Assembly: GCA_031276365.1 (NCBI GenBank)
Contig: JAISNG010000180.1
Span: forward strand, 1 to 13,573
DNA: 13,573 bases
From: Campylobacteraceae bacterium
Lineage (GTDB): Bacteria; Campylobacterota; Campylobacteria; Campylobacterales; Campylobacteraceae
Direction: 5' to 3'
The position numbers were made by a program, and so were the translations under genes. Every line of letters starts with the position of its first letter. Position 1 is the stretch's first letter. Shown here piece after piece: positions 1 to 7,209 of this stretch. The notes under the pieces were generated by a model. That model saw only the letters and a program-made list of their open reading frames with translations. It did not search any database and had not been told where the DNA came from.

Positions 1-509
1 CAGATGATGGCGCTGGTGGTATTATTGAACAAACTGTAAAATTTCCTGTTTGGTTTGAATCGCAAGCTAGCGGAGGAACACCGATGTGTCAAGCAATTAC
101 TAAAGTTGCAGAAGAGTTAGTAGCTTGGTGCGATTCTCATACAAGCAGTTATCCTCCAACCATATTACATATTACTGATGGTGAGTCTACGGATGGCGAT
201 CCCGAGGAATTGGCTTTAAATCTTAAGCAAATTCACACAGACGATGGTTGTGTATTATTGTTTAATTTGCATATTAGTTCTTTAAATAATGCCTCTATTG
301 AATTTCCAGCATCAGAAAATATCTTGCCTGATATGTATGCTAAGCTTTTATTCCGTATGTCGAGCGAGTTGCCACAACACTTAATACGCTTTGCACAAGA
401 TAAGGGTTTTAATGTCAGCATGGAATCTAAAGGATTTATGTTTAATGCAGATGCTGTACAACTTGTTGATTTTCTTGATATTGGTACTCGTTCGGCAAAT
501 TTACGCTAA
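1..509 (+). CDS. von Willebrand factor A (TerY-like vWA) protein, 5' end outside window
   Basis: The reading frame is open from the first bases of the window, so the ATG at 84 is internal and the gene starts upstream. The visible part is the C-terminal two thirds or so of a vWA domain. G-G-T-P-M, just before and including the codon at 84, is the second MIDAS motif (metal-binding Thr), and I-T-D-G-E-S-T-D-G is the third (metal-binding Asp). The first motif, DxSxS, would lie upstream. TerY-type vWA proteins bind a divalent metal and are thought to present partner proteins for phosphorylation. No signal peptide or membrane segment is visible in this part. The stop at 507-509 is 3 bases before a PP2C phosphatase gene, followed by a kinase gene, so the three are probably co-transcribed. 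The vWA identity is secure; the exact TerY role is inferred from the neighbours. Confidence 0.85.
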   Translation, partial: DDGAGGIIEQTVKFPVWFESQASGGTPMCQAITKVAEELVAWCDSHTSSYPPTILHITDGESTDGDPEELALNLKQIHTDDGCVLLFNLHISSLNNASIEFPASENILPDMYAKLLFRMSSELPQHLIRFAQDKGFNVSMESKGFMFNADAVQLVDFLDIGTRSANLR

Positions 510-512
510 GAT

Positions 513-1244
513 ATGAAATATAAACTTGAAATATTGTTTAATGGACAAATAGCCAAAGAAGAGTTATATCCTGAGGCAATAGAAGATTATTTTGCAATTA
601 GTGATGATTTAATGGTAATTGCAGTTTGTGATGGAGCGTCAGAATCTTATGACTCCAAAAATTGGGCAAAATTACTTAGTAGTAAATATGTTAAAGAACC
701 TAATCTATCTGAGCAATGGATTTTAAACGCCATAGAAGAATATCTAAATAAATATGATTTTTCTTCACTATCATGGTCAAAACAAGCTGCTTTTAACCGA
801 GGTAGTTTTTCAACTTTGTTAGGTTTGCAATTTCATGACGATGCAATAATGGATATAATCGCCATTGGTGATTCTATTGCCGTGCTGATTGATGATATGG
901 AGTATATTGATTCCTTTCCCTATAAAACTTCAAATAAATTTCAAGAACGTCCCTCTTTAGTTTCTACAAACACTGATAATAATCATCTTATTGTAGAATC
1001 AGGATTTGCTAATTGCGTAAGATGGGATTTGCGCGATAAAAAATCTTGCAAAATACTATGTTTGACTGATGCTTTAGCAGAATGGGCGTTAAGAAATCAT
1101 GAAAAAGGCTCACCTGTTTGGGATAAATTACTTAATATTAGAGAATGCTCCGATTTACATAAATGTATAGTTGATTCCAGGATTAAAAAAGATATGAAGG
1201 TTGACGACTCAACTCTAATAACACTTGAGGTAATTCAAAAGTAG
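513..1244 (+). CDS. PP2C-family serine/threonine protein phosphatase
   Basis: A 243-residue protein with the motifs of metal-dependent (Mn/Mg) PP2C phosphatases in order: E24-D25 near the N-terminus (the ED-x-F block), C39-D40-G41 (the DG block), a G-D-S in the central core, T185-D186-A187 (normally TDG) and D231-D232-S233-T234 close to the C-terminus (the metal-binding DN/DD-x-T block). It is compact, with no membrane segment, so it is probably cytoplasmic. It should remove phosphate from Ser/Thr residues, most likely on the partner kinase, the vWA protein or a shared substrate. It starts 3 bases after the vWA stop and ends 2 bases before the kinase start, which implies translational coupling. 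The ribosome-binding sequence before ATG 513 is weak. The family call is strong; its place in a TerY-P type triad rests on gene context. Confidence 0.88.
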   Translation: MKYKLEILFNGQIAKEELYPEAIEDYFAISDDLMVIAVCDGASESYDSKNWAKLLSSKYVKEPNLSEQWILNAIEEYLNKYDFSSLSWSKQAAFNRGSFSTLLGLQFHDDAIMDIIAIGDSIAVLIDDMEYIDSFPYKTSNKFQERPSLVSTNTDNNHLIVESGFANCVRWDLRDKKSCKILCLTDALAEWALRNHEKGSPVWDKLLNIRECSDLHKCIVDSRIKKDMKVDDSTLITLEVIQK

Positions 1245-1246
1245 CT

Positions 1247-2833
1247 GTGCCATACCCATCATTAGAACAATATAATGAAGCTTTTCAAAATCTGCAGTTT
1301 GCATTAACTGACCATGAACTAAAAATTGGGCAAGTAAAGAAAACTGGCTTGGGTTTGCCACTAGCCCTTTGCGGCGGTTTCGCATTGACCTATAATATCA
1401 CTACTCCAAATAAAAAATATGCCGTCAGATGTTTTCATAAAGAATCAAAATTAATAGAAAAACGTTACGACGCGATTTCTAAGCGTATAGCCACACTCAA
1501 ATCACAATACTTTTTGCAGTTTGAATTTCAATACAAAGGTATCCGTATTGGCGGGGAGTATTATCCTATAGTTAAAATGGAATGGGCAATGGGTGAAACA
1601 ATTGGAGAATTTGTAGAAAAAAACTACAATAAAAAGCAGCAGCTCCAATCTCTTATCAATTCACTCCTTGTTCTTGTTTCTTTTTTAGAGGTAAATAAAA
1701 TCTCACATGGTGATATTCAGCCAGGTAATATTATGGTCTCAACTAATGGTTCTGTACAACTTATTGATTATGATGGCATGTACGTCGAAGCACTTAATAC
1801 TTTAGGTAGTAGTGAATTGGGACATAGGAATTTTCAACATCCAAAACGCACTCCAAATTGCTGGAATTATAGCCTTGACCGTTTTTCATTCATTTCCATA
1901 ATATTTTCTCTTCAGGTATTGCAAGAATATCCTGAGTTCTGGAGAAAAACGCAATCGGATGGAGATGCCTTTTTATTCAGAGCCAATGATTTTGATACCC
2001 CAAAACAATCTGCTTTATTTAGAGAATTATATGCTCTTCCAAAATTTGCATATCAAGCTAAAATCTATTCAGAAATATGCGAAGCTGACTTTAATGAGAT
2101 ACCGACACTCAATGATTTTCTTTTAAAGAAGGTTGCTATTCAAAAAACACCAACTTTAATAATACACAAAGAACAAAGATATATCTCGGCACATCCAGTT
2201 CTTGACGCTTCAAATTATCTGTCTTGTTTGGAACATGTAGGTGATATAGTAGAAGTAATCGGCAAGATTTATGAAGTCAAAAAAGGTAAAACTAAATATG
2301 GTAAACCTTATATTTTTATTAATTTTGGAAATTGGCAGAATAAGATAGTAAAAATTGCAATATGGTCGGAAGGGCTTTCCAAAATGTCACAAAAACCAGA
2401 TGATTTATGGGTTGGCAAATGGTTAAGTGTTTCTGGCTTAATGGAGCCACCTTATGTAGGCAAGGGATATACCCATCTATCTGTGACGATATCTCAAAAT
2501 AATCAATTGCATATTTTATCTGATAAAGATGCTCAATATAGATTAGGAGTATCTATAGGTGCTCAGAATGTTAATAGTCATCAAGAAAATTCCAATCAAA
2601 TATTTTTTAAAAAAATAATAGAAAAAGGTTCGCCAGCATTAGCTAATCCTCTACAACAGTCAACAATAAGTAAAAATGAAGCTATTTTAAATAATATGAA
2701 GAGTAAAACTAAACAAACCACAGTAAGTAGTCCACAAAATATGGTAAAAAATACACATTCGTCAATCTCACCAACAAAATTAATAATTATTGTTTTGATA
2801 ATTACTATTTTTATTTTTATTGTAATATTATAG
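1247..2833 (+). CDS. Ser/Thr-kinase-like protein with OB-fold-like domain and C-terminal membrane anchor (TerY-P triad kinase)
   Basis: A 528-residue protein starting at GTG 1247, two bases after the phosphatase stop. Residues about 30-300 form a protein-kinase fold: a Gly-rich loop (G43-G44-F45-A46), a beta-3 strand A59-V60-R61 (Arg where VAIK usually has Lys), catalytic loop H154-G155-D156 with N161, and metal-binding D174-Y175-D176 in place of DFG. Residues about 325-425 resemble an OB-fold nucleic-acid-binding domain (G-x-P-Y-x-F-I-N-F-G and I-W-S-E-G-L patterns), which I recall as attached to this kinase type. A polar linker follows, and the last 18 or so residues are almost all Ile, Val, Leu and Phe, a single membrane segment that ends the chain (tail anchor). 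The N-terminal residues match what I recall for the family, which supports the GTG start. The presumed role is to phosphorylate the vWA partner or other targets; this has not been shown here. Confidence 0.83.
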   Translation: MPYPSLEQYNEAFQNLQFALTDHELKIGQVKKTGLGLPLALCGGFALTYNITTPNKKYAVRCFHKESKLIEKRYDAISKRIATLKSQYFLQFEFQYKGIRIGGEYYPIVKMEWAMGETIGEFVEKNYNKKQQLQSLINSLLVLVSFLEVNKISHGDIQPGNIMVSTNGSVQLIDYDGMYVEALNTLGSSELGHRNFQHPKRTPNCWNYSLDRFSFISIIFSLQVLQEYPEFWRKTQSDGDAFLFRANDFDTPKQSALFRELYALPKFAYQAKIYSEICEADFNEIPTLNDFLLKKVAIQKTPTLIIHKEQRYISAHPVLDASNYLSCLEHVGDIVEVIGKIYEVKKGKTKYGKPYIFINFGNWQNKIVKIAIWSEGLSKMSQKPDDLWVGKWLSVSGLMEPPYVGKGYTHLSVTISQNNQLHILSDKDAQYRLGVSIGAQNVNSHQENSNQIFFKKIIEKGSPALANPLQQSTISKNEAILNNMKSKTKQTTVSSPQNMVKNTHSSISPTKLIIIVLIITIFIFIVIL

Positions 2834-2877
2834 GTTGTTTTGCATAGAACAGGTGTGGAAATAAATGATATGAAGGA

Positions 2878-3600
2878 TTAAATCCCATAATAAACCCTTG
2901 CAAGATAGAGTCCGCATGGAGAGATGACTTTGGTAAAGACGCGTTTTTTTTTGTCTATCTGCACCTTTAAATCCGAAAGTTTAAGCGTCTCATTCTGCAC
3001 AGCCAAAACAGCGCCGCTCATCATTCTAACCTGCGAGCGCAAAAAACCATCTGCCAAAAACCTGAAAATAAAAAAATTTTTATACACGTAAACGTCCGCT
3101 TTGTATATAGTCCTTATACCATCTTTGGTTTGACTGCCGTTTTTTTTGAAAAAGCCAAAATCGTGTGTGCCGACGAAAAGTAAAAGGGCTTTGTTTGCAA
3201 GTTCCAAGTCAAATTTTGGCAGAAAGAGCGCGTAATTGGCAAGCAGAGGATTGTATTTGCCTGTATAACATATATATCTATACAGTCTTTTTGTAGCGTC
3301 AAACCTTGCATGTAAAGGGCAGGGCGATATCTTTCTTATATATACGAACGGCGAAAGCAGGCGGTTTAACATACTTCGCAGTTTTTCCAAATCATGCCAA
3401 AATGGCGGAATATCAATATGCACCGTTTGGTTTAGAGCATGCACGCCTTTGTCTGTGCGCGAACTTCCGATGGGTTTTGAAGTGATGCCAAGCTCTTTTA
3501 ATGCGAAGATGATTCTGTCCATAACGCTGTTTTTATCGGGCTGCTGCTGGAAGCCTTGAAATTTGCTCCCGTCATAACTTATATAGAGAAAAACCCTCAT
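2878..3600 (-). CDS. truA: tRNA pseudouridine synthase A
   Basis: TruA converts uridines 38-40 of the tRNA anticodon stem-loop to pseudouridine in the cytoplasm. The catalytic motif R48-T49-D50-K51-G52-V53-H54-A55 is intact, with D50 as the nucleophile. The N-terminal Y-D-G-S-x-F-x-G-F-Q block and the late F-L-x-x-Q-V-R-M-M motif (seen as F-L-R-S-Q-V-R-M-M) are also typical. With the ATG at 3600 the protein is 240 residues, a normal length for Campylobacterota TruA. This ATG overlaps the stop of the upstream permease gene by one base (TGATG). A TTG one codon earlier (3603) is possible but less likely. It is the last gene of the minus-strand block and ends 44 bases from the convergent kinase gene. 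I see no clear terminator hairpin in that gap. Confidence 0.95.
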   Translation of the reverse strand: MRVFLYISYDGSKFQGFQQQPDKNSVMDRIIFALKELGITSKPIGSSRTDKGVHALNQTVHIDIPPFWHDLEKLRSMLNRLLSPFVYIRKISPCPLHARFDATKRLYRYICYTGKYNPLLANYALFLPKFDLELANKALLLFVGTHDFGFFKKNGSQTKDGIRTIYKADVYVYKNFFIFRFLADGFLRSQVRMMSGAVLAVQNETLKLSDLKVQIDKKKRVFTKVISPCGLYLARVYYGI

Positions 3601-4616
3601 CAAAAACGCTTTATGATTTTTTGCCTGAAGGTGATAAATGAGAGGATAATAGCCGCGCCGAATATCAAAATAACGCTTCTTATCGGGTGAAATTGCTGCA
3701 TAAGCATTACGGCGGCGAAGTACGCGAGTATCACCAAAGAGATGTTAAAGTAGATGCCGCCGCGCTCATATCTGTATGTAACGATGCCAAATGAGAGTGC
3801 AAAAAGCGTTGTCGCAAACGGAAATAGTGCGATAAGCATATAAAGCACAAAATCTTTCGCCTTTTTTTTGTCTTCAAATATATCAAACCAATATGTCTTT
3901 ATGCTCTCCATGCCGCCCACTTTACTGCTTATGAGTGTGCGCAGGAGCATCGTTTCAAATTCAAGCTGATTGATTTCATTGTCGGTTATGTCATACGCTT
4001 TGCCCGATTTTAACTCAAGTCTCATTTCGCTTTGGTCATTTTTTACGATGGCTTCCGAAGCAGATATGATTCTATCTCTTGCATTTTCATTTTGATACAT
4101 AATGATGTTTTTATAATAATCCTTACCCGCGCTGTTTATAAAAACAAACCAGTCTGAAAATTTTTGCCCAAATTCCGTAGCTTCTATATTGAAGCGTGCC
4201 TGAGTTTTTTTATAATCTATAAAATTTGATTGAAGCTCTTTTGAAAGCGGCATTAAAACAAGCACATTTACAACCAAAAATGTGGACAAAAACGAGGAGA
4301 CGACGAGGAAAAACGCAGCAATTTTTTTGGGTGAAAATCCGAGCGTAAACAGTACTATCGTTTCATTTTCGCGTGAAAGCCTGAAAAGCACTATGGCAAG
4401 TGCGATAAAAAATGTAATCGGCAGTGTGAAAATCAACACTTTGGGCAACAAAAACATATATAGTTTACCAAGCTCAAAAAAGGTGATTTTAATGACGGAG
4501 GTGATGCGTGCTATCTGTATAAAATAGATAACTGAAGTGATAAAAAAGAGCGTAAAAAAGAGCGAGCCGAAAACCGATACGAATTGGCTTAAGAGATAGT
4601 GATTTGTCTTATTCAT
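3600..4616 (-). CDS. LptF/LptG (YjgP/YjgQ) family LPS export permease
   Basis: A 338-residue inner-membrane protein with the layout of LptF and LptG, the permease subunits of the LptB2FG transporter that extracts LPS or LOS from the inner membrane. Three hydrophobic segments lie near the N-terminus (about residues 9-30, 52-78 and 97-122) and three near the C-terminus (about 253-276, 284-303 and 307-330). Between them is a polar periplasmic region of about 125 residues, the expected beta-jellyroll domain. The coupling-helix region R-L-S-R-E-N-E, before the third segment, is characteristic. I cannot separate LptF from LptG by eye. Its start overlaps the prepilin peptidase stop by 8 bases, and its stop overlaps the truA start. 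An ATG at 4616 is used. Confidence 0.9.
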   Translation of the reverse strand: MNKTNHYLLSQFVSVFGSLFFTLFFITSVIYFIQIARITSVIKITFFELGKLYMFLLPKVLIFTLPITFFIALAIVLFRLSRENETIVLFTLGFSPKKIAAFFLVVSSFLSTFLVVNVLVLMPLSKELQSNFIDYKKTQARFNIEATEFGQKFSDWFVFINSAGKDYYKNIIMYQNENARDRIISASEAIVKNDQSEMRLELKSGKAYDITDNEINQLEFETMLLRTLISSKVGGMESIKTYWFDIFEDKKKAKDFVLYMLIALFPFATTLFALSFGIVTYRYERGGIYFNISLVILAYFAAVMLMQQFHPIRSVILIFGAAIILSFITFRQKIIKRF

Positions 4617-5337
4617 AGATATATTTCAAAAGCGTGGATATTTGGCTGTCAAACAAGTATGCTACAAAAAGTCCGAAAGATAGAAACGGAATGAACGGCA
4701 GTTCAAAGCCTCTTTTGGCTACTATGAAAAATACAGGCAGGGCAAAAAGCGCAGATAGATATATAGCCGTAAGCCCAAGAGGAATGCCGAGCATTGCCCC
4801 TATAATGGCGGCTATTATGATATCGGCTTCTCCCATCGCCTCTTTTTTGATGACGGCGCTTATAAATATGCGAAGCAGTGCGAAACCTCCTGCAAACAAA
4901 AGCGCGTATTGTAGTTTTGAGAGTATTTCTGGGAAAGCAAGAGCGAGTATAAGCGCGCTCAAGCTCAGACTGTCGGGAACTGCCTTGTATCGCAAATCTA
5001 TTAGTGAGAGTCCCAAAAGCAGTGCAAATATCACCCCCGTTACGAGTGCGCTGTATAAACTCTCCTCTTTCAAAGCACAGATAAAAAACAAAAGCGCGGC
5101 GGCAAACTCCACAAGCGGATACTGAAAGCTGATTTTCTCTTTGCAGTACGCACACTTTCCACCCAAAAATATCCATGAGAGAAGCGGTATGTTGTGATAC
5201 CACTTCAAAGGCGTGTTACATACGGCGCAGTGAGAAGAAGGGAAAATCACACTCTCGTTTTTGGGAATCCTTAATATCAAAACATTTAAAAAAGAGCCGA
5301 AAAGCAGTCCGAAAATAGTCAAAAATGCCGTATTCAT
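4609..5337 (-). CDS. pilD: Prepilin peptidase (type IV leader peptidase, A24 family)
   Basis: An integral membrane aspartyl protease that cleaves, and usually N-methylates, type IV prepilins and type II secretion pseudopilins. The protein has 242 residues. The N-terminal F-G-S-F-L-N-V block is typical. The cytoplasmic zinc-binding domain has two CxxC pairs (C37/C40 and C62/C65), so the methyltransferase part seems complete. The two catalytic aspartates are D114 (in I-D-L-R-Y-K-A-V-P-D) and D172 (in M-G-E-A-D; the family usually has G-x-G-D). Several further membrane segments follow. ATG 5337 overlaps the uppS stop in an ATGA arrangement. No pilin or secretion gene lies in the window, so its substrates are encoded elsewhere, perhaps in a DNA-uptake system as in related bacteria. 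Confidence 0.92.
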   Translation of the reverse strand: MNTAFLTIFGLLFGSFLNVLILRIPKNESVIFPSSHCAVCNTPLKWYHNIPLLSWIFLGGKCAYCKEKISFQYPLVEFAAALLFFICALKEESLYSALVTGVIFALLLGLSLIDLRYKAVPDSLSLSALILALAFPEILSKLQYALLFAGGFALLRIFISAVIKKEAMGEADIIIAAIIGAMLGIPLGLTAIYLSALFALPVFFIVAKRGFELPFIPFLSFGLFVAYLFDSQISTLLKYIYE

Positions 5338-6011
5338 AATCCACCAAATCCTCTTTTGGTTTGTTTGTACTCTTTCATGATTTGCTCCAAACAGTTTTCG
5401 TCAAAATCAGGCCACAAAGTTTTTGTAAAAAAAAGCTCCGCGTATGAAGACTGCCAAAGCAAAAAGTTTGAAAGCCTCTGATATCCGCCTGTTCTTATCA
5501 GTAAATCTACACATGGAAAATCTTTCGTGTCCAAACATGAGCGTAAATTTTGCTCCGTAATCTCCTGCCCGCTCTCAAGAAGCTTTTTACAAGCTCTTGT
5601 TATCTCGTCATGCGAACCGTAATTAATCGCCAAAATCTGCGTCAAACCGTCATTATCTTTTGTTTTTTCTTTCACGTTTTCTATCTTTTGCTGTAGTCCA
5701 TGGTCAAGTTTGCTCAAATCGCCGATAGTTTCAAATTTTATATTATTTTCTTTCAATGTTTTTAAATGTTTCGTCAAAAAACGCTTTAGTAAATTCATCA
5801 AAAAAACCACTTCGCTTTTGGGACGCTTCCAATTTTCAGTACTGAAAGCGTAAAGCGTGAGATATTTCAAGCCCGTTTTTGCCGCATAAGATGTGATTTT
5901 CTCCACGGATTGTGCGCCGATTTCATGCCCAAAACTCCGCCTTTTACCCTGTTTCTCAGCCCATCGTCCGTTGCCGTCCATTATAATCGCTATGTGGTTT
6001 AATTCGTTCAA
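5334..6011 (-). CDS. uppS: Undecaprenyl diphosphate synthase (cis-prenyltransferase)
   Basis: UppS adds isopentenyl diphosphate units to farnesyl diphosphate to make C55 undecaprenyl diphosphate, the lipid carrier for peptidoglycan, LPS and glycan synthesis. The substrate-binding motif M11-D12-G13-N14-G15-R16-W17 is intact with the catalytic D12. The C-terminal signature D-L-L-I-R-T-G-G-x-Q-R-L-S-N-F-L-L-W-Q and the later Y-A-E-L-F-F are present; the signature has Tyr where Glu is usual after G-G. The start is TTG at 6011, one base after the coaBC stop. There is no in-frame ATG before M11, which is itself in the active site, so TTG is needed. A GAAGAG purine run in the coaBC end can serve as ribosome-binding site. 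At 225 residues the length is normal. Confidence 0.95.
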   Translation of the reverse strand: MNELNHIAIIMDGNGRWAEKQGKRRSFGHEIGAQSVEKITSYAAKTGLKYLTLYAFSTENWKRPKSEVVFLMNLLKRFLTKHLKTLKENNIKFETIGDLSKLDHGLQQKIENVKEKTKDNDGLTQILAINYGSHDEITRACKKLLESGQEITEQNLRSCLDTKDFPCVDLLIRTGGYQRLSNFLLWQSSYAELFFTKTLWPDFDENCLEQIMKEYKQTKRGFGGL

Positions 6012-6012
6012 T

Positions 6013-7209
6013 TTACAGCTCTTCAGAGTTTCTCAAGATATCAAACGATATCTCAAGTTTGCTTTTTTGATAAAATTCGGACGTTTTGTTTTTCGTGATA
6101 AATGTTACGGCATTGGTGTCGCCGCCAAACGGATTGGCGCTGTTTATGATATTCAGGCAAACTGCGTCAAGTGATTTTTCTTTGAGCATATTTTCGGCAT
6201 TTTCAAGCGCATTTTCGGCATCAAGTTCGGCTTTAAAACCGACAACTTTTATATTTTTCTCGTTAAGTCCCAAAAGTATATCACTGTTTTTTACGAGCTC
6301 AAGAGTGAAAGTGTTTCCAAGAGCCTCTTTTTTCAGCTTGCCGAAAACGGGATTTTTAACTCTGTAGTCGCTCACTGCGGCTATCATAAATAAAAATGTG
6401 TATTTTTCCTCCAAAAGTGCTTTATTTAGGGATTTGCTCATCTCATCGGCGTTTTTGGCAAGTACTCTTTTTATGGGAAGATTTGGCTCATGAATGGCGT
6501 TTGCGTGGATGTGCAGGACATTTGCACCCTTTAAAAACAGAGCGGTAGAAAGACTTTCTGCCATTTTACCGCTTGAAAAGTTTGAAATAAATCTCACATC
6601 ATCTATCTTCTCAACAGTTCCGCCGCCCGTTACAATGACGCTTTTATCCTGCCAAAAAGAAGATGAAAGCAAAATGCGCGCAGTTTCAAAAAATATCTTT
6701 TCAGGTTCTGCTAAAGCCCCTTCGCCTTTGTCTTCGCATGCCAAAAGTTTGTTTTGTACAGAGCATATTTTGTATCCGAAATTTTTTAAAATTTCGAGTG
6801 AATTTTGCGTACTCTTGTGTAAAAACATAGCTGTATTTGCCGCTGGCGCTATCAATATCGGCTTTGTAAAGGCAAGCGCTGTGGAAGTTAAAAGATTGTC
6901 CGCGATGCCTGCGGAGAGCTTATTTATCGTGTTTGCAGTAGCTGGAGCGATGACAAAAATATCCGCCCATTTGTTGATAAATATATGATTGTCATCGTTT
7001 TCCCAACTCTCAGTTTGGCTGTGCAAAACTCTGTTTTTACTAAGAGCTTCAAAGCTAAGAGGCGTTATAAAACGCTTTGCATCTTCGCTTAAAATCACTC
7101 TCACATTAGCGCCGGCTTTCCTAAAAAGCCTTAAAAGTTCAAGCGCTTTATAAGCGGCGATAGAGCCTGTAACTCCAAGCAAAATATTTTTATCTTTCAA
7201 AAATTGCAT
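6013..7209 (-). CDS. coaBC: Bifunctional phosphopantothenoylcysteine decarboxylase / phosphopantothenate-cysteine ligase
   Basis: CoaBC (Dfp) performs two steps of coenzyme A synthesis: it joins 4'-phosphopantothenate to cysteine using CTP, then decarboxylates the product with FMN. The protein has 398 residues from ATG 7209. The CoaC half (about 1-180) has the G-S-I-A-A-Y-K flavin motif, catalytic H75 (H-I-F-I-N-K-W-A-D), N125 in P-A-A-N-T-A-M and catalytic C158 (A-C-E-D-K-G-E-G). These three numbers match the E. coli enzyme as I remember it. The motif usually reads P-x-M-N; here Ala replaces Met. The CoaB half begins near residue 190 with V-T-G-G-G-T-V-E-K-I-D-D-V-R and S-N-F-S-S-G-K-M-A, and has A-A-V-S-D-Y and K-L-K-K later. 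The ATG overlaps the glmU stop by one base (TGATG). A GTG one codon earlier is less likely. Confidence 0.95.
   Translation of the reverse strand: MQFLKDKNILLGVTGSIAAYKALELLRLFRKAGANVRVILSEDAKRFITPLSFEALSKNRVLHSQTESWENDDNHIFINKWADIFVIAPATANTINKLSAGIADNLLTSTALAFTKPILIAPAANTAMFLHKSTQNSLEILKNFGYKICSVQNKLLACEDKGEGALAEPEKIFFETARILLSSSFWQDKSVIVTGGGTVEKIDDVRFISNFSSGKMAESLSTALFLKGANVLHIHANAIHEPNLPIKRVLAKNADEMSKSLNKALLEEKYTFLFMIAAVSDYRVKNPVFGKLKKEALGNTFTLELVKNSDILLGLNEKNIKVVGFKAELDAENALENAENMLKEKSLDAVCLNIINSANPFGGDTNAVTFITKNKTSEFYQKSKLEISFDILRNSEEL

Noticed and set aside
2834..2885. Possible bidirectional terminator between the kinase gene and truA
   Set aside because: The only palindrome (GGATT-A-AATCC at 2875-2885) has a one-base loop and cannot form a normal hairpin; no T-run follows it.
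4634..5203. Long frames on both strands (about 163 and 166 codons) inside the prepilin peptidase gene
   Set aside because: They give basic or Ser-rich translations without family resemblance, and the peptidase frame has all its motifs, so these are shadows.
6494..6988. Plus-strand frame of 164 codons opposite coaBC
   Set aside because: The antisense frame has no recognisable domain; coaBC is intact on the other strand.
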